From an uncultured Porphyromonadaceae bacterium (GTDB lineage: Bacteria > Bacteroidota > Bacteroidia > Bacteroidales > Muribaculaceae): a stretch of 7,232 bases of DNA. The position numbers and the translations under genes were made by a program. Shown here one piece after another: positions 1 through 5,453 of the stretch (positions within the stretch are counted from its first letter, which is position 1; each line of letters starts with the position of its first letter). Below the pieces are notes generated by a model. That model was not told the origin of the DNA. It saw nothing but the letters and a program-made list of their open reading frames with translations, and ran no database searches. The stretch covers positions 1-7,232 of the forward strand of contig CALAVE010000011.1 in assembly GCA_937892215.1 (NCBI GenBank), written 5' to 3'.

Positions 1-24
1 GTACCCCCCAAGTACCCCCCAAGT
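1..24. repeat. 11-bp tandem repeat in a Pro-rich linker
   Basis: GTACCCCCCAA occurs twice back to back, followed by the first two bases of a third copy. It lies in the linker of the Fic/AAA_4-like fragment. Because 11 is not a multiple of three, the two copies are read in different frames (PPS, then PQV). Confidence 0.7.
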
Positions 25-253
25 TGACAATCTTGTTTCACGAATGGGAACGGAATACTTATCAATAACTGAATTGTTAAACTTGATGGGACTTCGTGAC
101 CGCAAATATTTCAGAGCAAATTTCTTAACACCAGCCATTGAAAAAGGATTTATCGAGCTGGAAATTCCCGGGCAGATACGAAATCCGAAACAACGTTACA
201 GATTAACAGGATTAGGTCTGGGCTATCATGGATTTATGAAAGGAGCAAAATAA
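2..253 (+). CDS. C-terminal end of a Fic-like / AAA_4-type protein (5' end outside window)
   Basis: The reading frame is open from the window edge to TAA at 251-253, so this is the last ~83 codons of a longer gene. It starts with a Pro-rich linker (YPPSTPQV) and continues into a winged-helix tail whose best marks are LMGLRDRKYFRANFLTPAI, a basic loop (RNPKQRYRLT) and a short end. Tails of this type close many Bacteroidales Fic AMP-transferases and AAA_4/RecG-like regulators (family knowledge). The catalytic part is off the window, so I cannot tell which of the two it is. ATG 44 is an internal methionine, because the family linker lies upstream in the same frame. The gene ends in tandem stops (TAATGA) followed by a hairpin at 265-296. 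The upstream part may be intact or broken. Confidence 0.7.
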   Translation, partial: YPPSTPQVDNLVSRMGTEYLSITELLNLMGLRDRKYFRANFLTPAIEKGFIELEIPGQIRNPKQRYRLTGLGLGYHGFMKGAK

Positions 254-264
254 TGACCGAATAA

Positions 265-296
265 AAGCCGTGGGTGTCGTTATGACCTCACGGCTT
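265..296 (+). terminator. Hairpin after the Fic-like gene
   Basis: The 8-bp arms AAGCCGTG (265-272) and CACGGCTT (289-296) are perfectly complementary, with a few more possible pairs inside. The hairpin starts 12 bases after the stop codon at 253. Only TATTT follows, so as an intrinsic terminator it is moderate. Confidence 0.6.
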
Positions 297-343
297 ATTT
301 AGTCTGGTGTGTACTAAGGTTGTCGCTCCCGTTCCGCCACATG

Positions 344-374
344 AAAAAAAGGGCGAGGCTTTTACACCTCACCC
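344..374 (-). terminator. Rho-independent terminator of ardA
   Basis: On the minus strand GGGTGAGG (374-367) pairs with CCTCGCCC (358-351), including one G-U pair, and seven T follow (350-344). It lies 20 bases past the ardA stop codon. This is a textbook intrinsic terminator. Confidence 0.85.
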
Positions 375-394
375 CGAAGCGAAAGCCTCAGTGG

Positions 395-745
395 CTAATC
401 GCGGAAGACATAGCCATTCCAGAAAGTAAAGCCATCCAAGAAAATATCTCTTGCGAAAGCCTTGATGTCAAAGTAATTACGCAGGTACGAGGGCATCTCA
501 GCATAATAGCCGCAATCCTCGGCAAGCTGCTCGGCGTAATCTTCTTCGCTGTCGAACTTTCCGCAATAGGCATCACGGAACTCATAAAAGAGATTGTCGC
601 CGTCAGTGTAACTGCCGTACTTGCAATCGAGGAAAGCCTCGAAAGCCTCCTGCTCATCCTCATCAAGCTCGGCGAACTCGCGTACATTGTCGAAATCCTG
701 CTCGGTGAAAGAACCCTCGCGGTAGAACTGACCCGGAAAGCCCAT
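395..745 (-). CDS. ardA: Antirestriction protein ArdA, N-terminally truncated
   Basis: ArdA proteins are acidic DNA mimics that block type I restriction enzymes while conjugative elements enter a cell (family knowledge). Seen here are the GFPGQFY segment, a very acidic helix (ELDEDEQEAFEAFLD), the DSEEDYAEQLAED stretch, and the family ending YFDIKAFARDIF followed by NGYVFRD. Complete ArdA is about 165-175 residues; only the C-terminal ~115 remain. The first ~60-70 residues are missing and what lies upstream (746-865) is unrelated repeat-derived sequence, although the frame stays open to a TTG at 865. I place the start at ATG 745, the first ATG after the junction, but this may be a former internal codon. 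A good terminator survives downstream. No promoter box is visible. Translation is possible, but full ArdA activity is doubtful. Confidence 0.75.
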   Translation of the reverse strand: MGFPGQFYREGSFTEQDFDNVREFAELDEDEQEAFEAFLDCKYGSYTDGDNLFYEFRDAYCGKFDSEEDYAEQLAEDCGYYAEMPSYLRNYFDIKAFARDIFLDGFTFWNGYVFRD

Positions 746-762
746 GTAAAAAAAACCGCTAA

Positions 763-888
763 TTTGTATCAGCTTGGATAGATTTGGAGCCACTTGGAGC
801 AAATGACGTGCAAGTAGACGTGCAAGTAAACGTGCAAGTTCACGTGCAAGTATGTTCCAGCCCAAAAGAATCTACAAGAGATACATGA
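763..888 (+). pseudogene. Possible linker remnant of a Fic/AAA_4-type protein (VQV repeats)
   Basis: One plus frame, open from 763 to TGA 886-888, reads DLEPLGAND followed by DVQV, NVQV and HVQV units. Bacteroidales Fic and AAA_4 proteins often carry such short V-x-V/PPQV repeats just before the winged-helix tail (family knowledge, from memory). There is no start codon, no tail and no catalytic part, so if this is coding it is a scrap. It runs antisense to the extra N-terminal frame of ardA and marks the point where ardA was broken. The same frame could instead be a by-product of the 12-bp repeat. Confidence 0.35.
805..852. repeat. 12-bp tandem repeat, four copies
   Basis: Four adjacent units share the core ACGTGCAAGT. 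The units start at 805, 817, 829 and 841 and differ only at the first base and the last base. A length of 12 keeps the frame, so the plus strand reads (D/D/N/H)VQV and the minus strand reads LARL-type repeats. Copy number could change by slippage without a frameshift. Confidence 0.9.
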
Positions 889-903
889 GCGTCAGTTTTG
901 ATT

Positions 904-1311
904 ATGGCAAATACTAGGTTCTACCTTGATGTTCGTGGCGCAAAGCCCGACACCGCCAAAGTGCTTAAAATCGCTATTGCGCACAAGGGGCAGTCAGTGT
1001 TAATCTCGCTGTCGGTGAAGTTGCTTCCTAATCAATGGGATAAAAAGAAGCAACGTGTGATTAACCACAATGACCAGATGCTGGTCAATGTTTACATTTC
1101 TAATGTGAAGCAGCAAGTCGATACGATGCTACTCTCACTTGCTAATGAGGGTCGTTTAGGCTCGATGCAGCCAGCTGAGATTAAGTCTTATATCGAAGCG
1201 CAGCTGAACCCGAAGAAAGCCGAGGCAAAGGAAGATGAGCATCGCGTCGAACCGCGCCTTTGCCTCGGCCGAAAACTCCGAAGTGTTGTAGGCCTAAAAG
1301 ATGAAGCGTGA
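904..1311 (+). pseudogene. Tyrosine-type integrase, N-terminal fragment only
   Basis: The first ~110 residues match the arm-type DNA-binding end of Bacteroidales tyrosine recombinases: FYLDVRGAKPDTAKVLKIAI, then LISLSVKLLPNQWDKKKQR and a helical stretch (LVNVYISNVKQQVDTMLLSL). This domain binds arm sites during integration of conjugative elements or phages (family knowledge). Such integrases are normally ~400 residues. Here the frame loses family character near residue 110 and stops at 1309-1311. The core-binding domain and the catalytic domain (R, H-x-x-R, Y) are absent. Start: ATG 904 (MANTRFY); an in-frame TTG at 898 is less likely. The loss of similarity coincides with a 13-bp inverted repeat (1219-1269). 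The fragment cannot recombine DNA. Confidence 0.8.
1219..1269. repeat. 13-bp perfect inverted repeat at the integrase break
   Basis: GCCGAGGCAAAGG (1219-1231) and its exact reverse complement (1257-1269) are separated by 25 bases. The pair lies where the integrase sequence stops looking like its family. Confidence 0.85.
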
Positions 1312-1323
1312 GAATAGGGCGAT

Positions 1324-1566
1324 GTGGTCGTTGGCACTGAACGAGAAACATTTGTTGCCAACCAATTAGGCTATCAGCATAAGGTGGAATATCCGTTGAG
1401 TAATGGCGATTTCCATGTCGATGACAAATATCGTTTTGAAGTGGGAGGCCGCAGCAAGAGCTTCGCCCAGATAGCTAATATGCCTGATTCCTACATCATG
1501 GCCGATGATATTGAGATGCCCGTAGGCAACAAGCTGCCCATCTGGCTGGTTGGTTTCCTTTATTAA
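1324..1566 (+). pseudogene. C-terminal fragment of an AAA_14/DUF4143-type ATPase
   Basis: The frame encodes the closing ~80 residues typical of this ATPase family: GTERETFVANQL, then DFHVDDKYRFEVGGRSK, and the ending DDIEMPVGNKLPIWLVGFLY. The acidic residues around RETF, DF and FEVGG followed by Lys resemble the nuclease-like fold of the C-terminal domain (family knowledge). The ATPase part (Walker A and B, ~300 residues) is missing. Stops just upstream in the same frame (1309-1311 and 1315-1317) separate it from the integrase fragment, so GTG 1324 is only a formal start. It is a different subfamily from the intact ATPase at 3812-5077 and not a copy of its end. A strong terminator follows 7 bases later. 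Almost certainly dead. Confidence 0.75.
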
Positions 1567-1573
1567 CACAAAA

Positions 1574-1610
1574 CGGTCATTAGGCTCTCTTTTTTACAGC
1601 CTAATGACCG
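1574..1610. terminator. Strong bidirectional terminator
   Basis: The 13-bp arms CGGTCATTAGGCT (1574-1586) and AGCCTAATGACCG (1598-1610) pair perfectly around an 11-base loop. On the minus strand TTTTGTGTT follows; on the plus strand ACTTTCTTT follows. It sits between the ATPase fragment (plus) and the T9SS-secreted protein gene (minus), which converge here, and can serve both. Confidence 0.9.
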
Positions 1611-1633
1611 ACTTTCTTTGTTCCCGTGAGGAA

Positions 1634-2539
1634 TTAATTGATAATCAGCTTGCCAGTGGTCGTGTAACCATTGCTGCCTTGCACCACATAGATGTAAGTG
1701 CCTGGGGCAAAGCGACTCGTCGTGAGGTGAGTCTTGCGGCTGCCGCTCTTTATGGTTTGAGTGTGCACAAGTTTACCTTCCATGTCAATCACATTCAACA
1801 GCGCATCGTCAAGAAGGGTGTAGTCCCAGTTGACCTCAATGCTTGCAGCTCCATTCGAAGGATTTGGCGAAACGGATGAAGGATTTGAATCTGCGTTAAC
1901 AGAGTTAATACCTGATGACTCATCCTTGATAATAAGGCCATTGCTAAAAATAGTTCGTCCTTCTACGTAAATTGGATTCATTGTTTGGTCCCAAAAAGAG
2001 GGAACAATATCGCTTGGGATTTCTCCCAATATGTTACTATTTTCATCAACAATAAGAAAAAGTGTTTCATTATTGTTGTTTGAACAACAAACAACACATT
2101 CAAAAAGCTCTCTCTTTGTGAATAGATTTCTTGAAAAATATATCGTTGGCCCCCCCTCATCGGGTTTCATGCTTCCATATCCGCTTGACATCTTTATAAT
2201 GCCGCGATATAGATCATTATTATTATAAGCATAATCCTGATCCATAATAGAGTAACCTTGTGGTATTGTTATTGTGAAGGAGCGCTGAATGGTTGAAAAA
2301 TCAAGATTATAAACCTCAACTACGATGTTGTTGCTTGATTCAGCTCGATTTATACTAACCGGATAAAGCGTTTGAGTCTTGAAATCAAAGGCAGCGACCT
2401 CCCACCCATAATGATAATTCGAGCTCTTTTCATTATAAAATTTTGACATATCCAACTTAGTTATTGTCAATTCGTAGGCGCTTGCTGCGGTCACTATGGT
2501 GGCAACCAGCATTATGAAATTTAAAATTCTTTTGCTCAT
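1634..2539 (-). CDS. Secreted protein with T9SS type A sorting domain
   Basis: A 301-residue exported protein. It has a Sec signal peptide (MSKRILNFIMLVATIVTAASA, likely cut before YEL), a middle region of about 200 residues that I do not recognise, and a C-terminal sorting domain of ~80 residues. The sorting domain shows VSPNPSNGAA, NVIDMEGKLV, FAPGTYIYVV and the final TTTGKLIIN. Type IX secretion substrates carry this domain; it guides them across the outer membrane and is then removed (family knowledge). The middle part is rich in Asn, Tyr and Ser and holds a VVCC pair; no catalytic motif stands out. It is the second gene of a pair, starting 12 bases after the stop of the nuclease-like gene. 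The codons for DEGGP contain a run of seven G on the coding strand (2156-2150). The ribosome site is weak, as is usual in this phylum. Confidence 0.88.
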   Translation of the reverse strand: MSKRILNFIMLVATIVTAASAYELTITKLDMSKFYNEKSSNYHYGWEVAAFDFKTQTLYPVSINRAESSNNIVVEVYNLDFSTIQRSFTITIPQGYSIMDQDYAYNNNDLYRGIIKMSSGYGSMKPDEGGPTIYFSRNLFTKRELFECVVCCSNNNNETLFLIVDENSNILGEIPSDIVPSFWDQTMNPIYVEGRTIFSNGLIIKDESSGINSVNADSNPSSVSPNPSNGAASIEVNWDYTLLDDALLNVIDMEGKLVHTQTIKSGSRKTHLTTSRFAPGTYIYVVQGSNGYTTTGKLIIN

Positions 2540-2551
2540 AGTTTTGAGTGA

Positions 2552-2986
2552 TTAAGGGAGTTTTGAAAAATCAGTTACGATAAAAGAGGCAGTGGCTTTA
2601 CGAATACTCCTTTTAGTGGCAAGTGACAAGGAATATTTGCCAAGATTCTTGCTGCCGGGTTTTGTTACACATGAAGCGATTTTCACAAAATCCATTGAGT
2701 TGATAAGCCAAAGGGTGTCGTGTTGCTTCACATAGAATACAAACCAGTAGTTCGGGCGGGGATTGGGGCAGGAAATAGCAGCAAATAATCCGCCCTCAGT
2801 GAGCGATTTAATTTGCAGCTCCTGGTAAATGCGTGAGGCATCGGGATTGACACTCTTTGTGAGCACAAGCGCGTCAACGCCATGGTCATCTACGGTAGGC
2901 AGATAAACTTCTCGTTCTTCAGCAAGCAGCATCGATAGGATTTTATGTTCTGACGACTGCCCTAAATACATGCTTTTGTTCGCCAT
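2552..2986 (-). CDS. Small PD-(D/E)XK-like protein, function unknown
   Basis: A 144-residue protein without signal peptide or membrane segment. The N-terminal half has the layout of a PD-(D/E)XK nuclease fold: Glu13 in an early helix (SSEHKILSMLLAEE), Asp38 in DDHGVDALVL, and Q-I-K (58-60) in YQELQIKS. The spacing recalls DUF4365/PDDEXK-type proteins, where a QxK variant of the third motif is common (family knowledge). The second half (FVFYVKQHDTLWLINSMDF) fits the strands that usually follow. Start: ATG 2986; an in-frame TTG at 2992 is less likely. It leads the T9SS gene by 12 bases, so the two are probably co-transcribed. No methylase or specificity partner is adjacent, so a restriction role is not supported; DNA repair, defence or a structural role remain possible. 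Confidence 0.65.
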   Translation of the reverse strand: MANKSMYLGQSSEHKILSMLLAEEREVYLPTVDDHGVDALVLTKSVNPDASRIYQELQIKSLTEGGLFAAISCPNPRPNYWFVFYVKQHDTLWLINSMDFVKIASCVTKPGSKNLGKYSLSLATKRSIRKATASFIVTDFSKLP

Positions 2987-3253
2987 AAGCAAAATAGTTT
3001 TTGTTCACCACTCAGCCCAAGGGGTGATTGTAGTACATAAAAAGCGTGAACTGAATTGCCACACTTTAGAAGATGGTCGTAGGAAAACCAATGAGGAAGA
3101 TATGGAAATAGCAGCTCACGCTATAGCGTGAGAACCGCAATGCCAAACTTGCCTCAGAAAGAAAATTTCCTACGTTTTCTTCTACAAGTCAAAGCAATAC
3201 GCTTCTTTATTTTCAAAATGTCGTGGATTGTTTCCAATCCGTTTGCAAATTTA
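2987..3253 (-). promoter_or_regulatory. Candidate promoter and long structured leader of the nuclease/T9SS pair
   Basis: A TAAATTTG box (3253-3246, minus) matches the Bacteroidetes -7 consensus TAnnTTTG; no clear -33 box is seen. A transcript starting near 3239 would open with GGATTG-GAAA-CAATCC (3240-3225), a hairpin with a GNRA tetraloop. It would then run ~250 bases to the start codon at 2986, passing a perfect 18-bp palindrome (3115-3132). I recognise no riboswitch class. It could be a cis-acting leader, or plain intergenic DNA with a chance box. Confidence 0.35.
3115..3132. repeat. Perfect 18-bp palindrome
   Basis: CTCACGCTA is followed directly by its reverse complement TAGCGTGAG. There is no T-run on either side, so it does not look like an intrinsic terminator. 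It could be a protein-binding site or part of the leader structure. Confidence 0.85.
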
Positions 3254-3471
3254 CAACACATTTCCAGAAATGCATCATTTTTAGGTGAAAAAAAAGATTT
3301 TGTGGCGATTTTTGCGCATTATTCTGCAACTACTGGTTACTCTGGTGTGGAAAAGGTGTGAATAAAATGGGGAAAAGTTAGGGTGGTGGATAATTGCATA
3401 TATGATAAGGTATGCGTAATTTTGTGCTCGCAAAAATGACGATGTGAGGTGTTAGGCACCAGTCGACGCCA

Positions 3472-3499
3472 ACTCGTTTACTCGTCGACTCGTTTACTC
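3472..3499. repeat. Short direct repeat
   Basis: ACTCGTTTACTC occurs at 3472-3483 and 3488-3499, joined by GTCG; GTCGAC also occurs just upstream at 3462. It lies between the leader region and the dnaB fragment. The rest of 3254-3510 shows nothing I can identify. Confidence 0.8.
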
Positions 3500-3510
3500 A
3501 ATAAATATAT

Positions 3511-3716
3511 ATGGAATTTGAAACCGGAAAAAATAGCCCTAACAGGCAGCAGCGGCGCGCTCCCAGCACGAGCCGCAGGTGGTCAATGAATTTGGCGAGC
3601 TGCAACCCCATGTGCCCGAGATAGAGGACGCCGTGCTTGGTGCCCTCATGCTTGAGAAAGACGCTTACAGCGTGGTGAGCGATCTGCTCAAGCCTGGATT
3701 TCGCCCCCGAATTTAG
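3511..3716 (+). pseudogene. dnaB: Replicative helicase DnaB, frameshifted N-terminal fragment
   Basis: DnaB is the hexameric helicase that opens the replication fork. From ATG 3511 one frame reads MEFETGKNSPNRQQRRAPST. After a frameshift near 3570-3590 a second frame gives EFGELQPHVPEIEDAVLGAL and then MLEKDAYSVVSDLLKP, a clear match to the DnaB N-terminal domain as it appears in Bacteroidetes. Similarity ends abruptly at LLKP, and the frame stops at TAG 3714-3716, so about 65 of some 500 residues are left. The N-terminal collar is cut and the whole RecA-type motor is absent. The breakpoint lies just before the promoter of the ATPase gene, as if that gene had arrived with its own upstream DNA. 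It is a relic, possibly of a phage or a duplicated chromosomal gene. Confidence 0.8.
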
Positions 3717-3745
3717 GCGCATTGACAAATTTAAGCCTTGTTTTA

Positions 3746-3777
3746 GTTGCGTGTAATAGAAAAATCACTTACCTTTG
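3746..3777 (+). promoter_or_regulatory. Bacteroidetes-type promoter of the ATPase gene
   Basis: The -33 element GTTG (3746-3749) and the -7 element TACCTTTG (3770-3777) are 20 bases apart, within the usual spacing for the major sigma factor of this phylum. Transcription would start near 3784, so starts upstream of 3812 in the ATPase frame are excluded. Confidence 0.7.
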
Positions 3778-3811
3778 TGCGTCAAAAGTGTGCAAAACAC
3801 AAAAATCTCGT

Positions 3812-5077
3812 ATGGTTGTTATGGAGATACAGCGTAATATACACTTGAACAGACTAATAAGCGGTCGTCACAATGGAATGATTAAGGTTGTGACCGGATT
3901 GCGTCGTTGCGGCAAATCATATTTGCTCTTCAACCTTTTTGCAAAGTATTTGCGTAACGAAGGTGTTGACGATGCTCACATCATTAAAGTCAATCTGGAG
4001 GACCGTCGAAACTTGGCGCTTCGAGATCCGGACAATCTATTGGCACACATCGACAGCAAATTGAAAGATGACCAGATGCATTATATCCTGCTCGATGAGG
4101 TGCAGTTTGTCAGCCACTTTGAAGATGTGCTCAACAGTTTCTTGCATGTTGACAATGCTGACGTGTATGTGACAGGCTCTAACGCGAAGTTCCTCTCTAA
4201 AGATGTGATTACGGAGTTTCGCGGCCGAGGTGACGAGATTCGTTTACGTCCATTGTCATTCTATGAGTTTTTGAGCGTTCGTGAGGGAATGGACAAGGCA
4301 GATGCCCTTAACGAATATTTAACCTATGGTGGTCTACCGCAAGTCGTACTCATGGATTCTCCGGTTGAGAAGCGCAAGTATTTGAAAAATTTGTTTTTAC
4401 ACACCTATTTGCGTGATATTCAAGAGCGACACAAAATAAAGAATGATGCCGACTTGGAAGAATTGGTCAATATCATAGCATCCTCAATCGGTGGCCTCAT
4501 TAATCCGAGGAAGATAATGAACACTTTTCGTTCTGTTAAGCACAGCGATATTTCACAGGACACAATTAAGAGGTATCTCGATCATCTAGAAGACGCATTC
4601 CTTATCGAGAAGGCGCTGCGTTACGACATTAAAGGAAAGAGATACATCGATACGCCAGCCAAGTATTATTTTGATGACCTGGGTTTGCGCAACGCTCGAT
4701 TGAACTTCCGCCAAACTGAACCGACGCATTTATTGGAAAATGCAGTTTATAACGAGTTGAACCTACGCGGCTATTCGGTTGATGTGGGACAAGTGAATCA
4801 ATTTGTGACTCGCGATGACGGCAAGCGGGAACGCCGCACCCTCGAAGTGGATTTTGTGTGCAATGAGGGATACCGCCGCAGTTACATACAGGTGGCATAC
4901 CGTCTTCCCGATGAGGAGAAGATTGACCAAGAACTCAATTCTCTGCGCAACATCAAGGACAGTTTCCAGAAGGTTGTCATCGTTGGTGGCAATTACCCGA
5001 CCTACCAAAACGAGGAAGGAATATATTTCATGAGCATCTTCGATTTCCTGCTTGACGAAAAGCTATTGTTCAACTGA
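3812..5077 (+). CDS. AAA_14/DUF4143 family ATP-binding protein
   Basis: An apparently intact 422-residue ATPase. The N-terminal AAA domain has Walker A GLRRCGKS (29-36), Walker B YILLDE (91-96) followed by VQ, and a sensor-like VYVTGSN (118-124). A helical middle part (YGGLPQVVLMD, then YLRDIQERH) and the C-terminal DUF4143 domain follow; the latter has YNELNLRGY, LEVDFVC and YIQVAYRL, which resembles a nuclease-type fold. Members are abundant and often multicopy in Bacteroidales; their role is unsettled, with DNA-related or defence functions proposed. Start: the frame is open from 3722, but the promoter at 3746-3777 lies inside it, so ATG 3812 (MVVMEIQ) or ATG 3821 (MEIQRN, the usual family beginning) is right. 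No obvious terminator follows. It stands alone between a dnaB scrap and phage remains. Confidence 0.88.
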   Translation: MVVMEIQRNIHLNRLISGRHNGMIKVVTGLRRCGKSYLLFNLFAKYLRNEGVDDAHIIKVNLEDRRNLALRDPDNLLAHIDSKLKDDQMHYILLDEVQFVSHFEDVLNSFLHVDNADVYVTGSNAKFLSKDVITEFRGRGDEIRLRPLSFYEFLSVREGMDKADALNEYLTYGGLPQVVLMDSPVEKRKYLKNLFLHTYLRDIQERHKIKNDADLEELVNIIASSIGGLINPRKIMNTFRSVKHSDISQDTIKRYLDHLEDAFLIEKALRYDIKGKRYIDTPAKYYFDDLGLRNARLNFRQTEPTHLLENAVYNELNLRGYSVDVGQVNQFVTRDDGKRERRTLEVDFVCNEGYRRSYIQVAYRLPDEEKIDQELNSLRNIKDSFQKVVIVGGNYPTYQNEEGIYFMSIFDFLLDEKLLFN

Positions 5078-5127
5078 AAAAATAACGCAGTAAAAAGGTG
5101 TCAAGCACACTGTTCTGCGGACACTCG

Positions 5128-5193
5128 GCACTTTTTCGATTAAGCGAGTGCAATGCAAGCTTGCTTGAACATTGCCGAGCGTGAGAAAAATAT
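5128..5193 (-). repeat. Palindromic insert 2 (~66 bp)
   Basis: It separates codons for ELPVG from ECPQN in the tail-type gene. On the minus strand it has outer arms TTTTTC and GAAAAA, and between them GCTCGGCAAT, AAGCAAGCTT and ATTGCACTCGC. The same three blocks occur in insert 1. Its edges are inferred from the reading frame (66 = 22 codons). No clear target duplication is seen. Confidence 0.7.
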
Positions 5194-5255
5194 CCAACGG
5201 GCAGTTCAATCTCCAGCGAGTAATCGTCCGCATCCGTAAAAATACGGTTCTCTGA

Positions 5256-5320
5256 AAATCGGTGCAAGGCGAGTGCAATGAAGCTTGCTTCGATTGCCGA
5301 GCCGCAGCCCGATTTATTTA
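5256..5320 (-). repeat. Palindromic insert 1 (~65 bp)
   Basis: It separates IEYV from SENRIF in the tail-type gene. On the minus strand it has outer arms AAATCGG and CCGATTT around GCTCGGCAAT, AAGCAAGCTT and ATTGCACTCGC. AAA is present at both edges and may be a 3-bp target duplication. It introduces a stop codon at once. Confidence 0.75.
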
Positions 5321-5394
5321 AACGTATTCGATTGACGAGCCTTTCTTCAGCGCGACTTGCGCTCCGTCTATTGTCAGTGATATGGCCATAAGTT

Positions 5395-5431
5395 AAGCGG
5401 TTGATTTACTGCAAAGGTAAACCAACCGCTT
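5395..5431. promoter_or_regulatory. 15-bp hairpin containing a -7-like box
   Basis: The arms 5395-5409 and 5417-5431 pair at 14 of 15 positions around a 7-base loop. On the minus strand the loop and inner arm contain TACCTTTG (5419-5412), a -7 match, 23 bases upstream of the tail-gene ATG at 5389. It may be a promoter inside an inverted repeat, or a terminator-like hairpin after the lipoprotein gene; there is no T-run. Confidence 0.5.
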
Positions 5432-5453
5432 TGGCTCTTAAAAGACGTGACGA

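Larger units (their letters stand above)
5112..5389 (-). pseudogene. Phage tail-type gene, 5' fragment broken by two palindromic inserts
   Basis: From ATG 5389 the minus strand reads MAISLTIDGAQVALKKG and SSIEYV, then hits TAA at the edge of an insert (5256-5320). Past that insert the frame resumes as SENRIFTDADDYSLEIELPV, is broken again by a second insert (5128-5193), and ends with ECPQN at about 5112, where similarity is lost. Joined together the pieces read like the beginning of a small structural protein found near tail genes of Bacteroidales phages (from memory of that family). It follows the tape measure gene in the same direction, as expected for a tail operon, but the lipoprotein gene now lies between them. 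A TACCTTTG box lies 23 bases upstream. Long frames on either strand here (e.g. 5063-5278) are shadows. Confidence 0.6.

Noticed and set aside
320..781. Long plus-strand frame of 153 codons
   Set aside because: It lies opposite the clear ardA frame, is low-complexity (Leu/Ile/Glu-rich) and has no family resemblance; it is a shadow.
2969..3130. Plus-strand frame of 53 codons ending inside the 18-bp palindrome
   Set aside because: It overlaps the start of the nuclease-like gene and the leader region, has no recognisable motif, and no promoter or ribosome site supports it.
3128..3361. Plus-strand frame of 77 codons
   Set aside because: Phe/Ile-rich composition typical of AT-rich non-coding DNA; it runs antisense to the candidate promoter and leader.
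3498..3728. Minus-strand frame of 76 codons
   Set aside because: It is antisense to the dnaB fragment, whose plus-strand homology is clear.
4629..5033. Several frames of 70-90 codons on both strands
   Set aside because: All are inside the intact ATPase gene and lack any family features.
5063..5278. Minus-strand frames of 65-71 codons
   Set aside because: They arise from reading across palindromic inserts and tail-gene pieces; the real signal is the interrupted tail gene.
5143..5306. Possible CRISPR repeat pair (shared blocks in inserts 1 and 2)
   Set aside because: Only two related copies, palindromic with different flanks, each inside a phage gene, and no regular spacer length.
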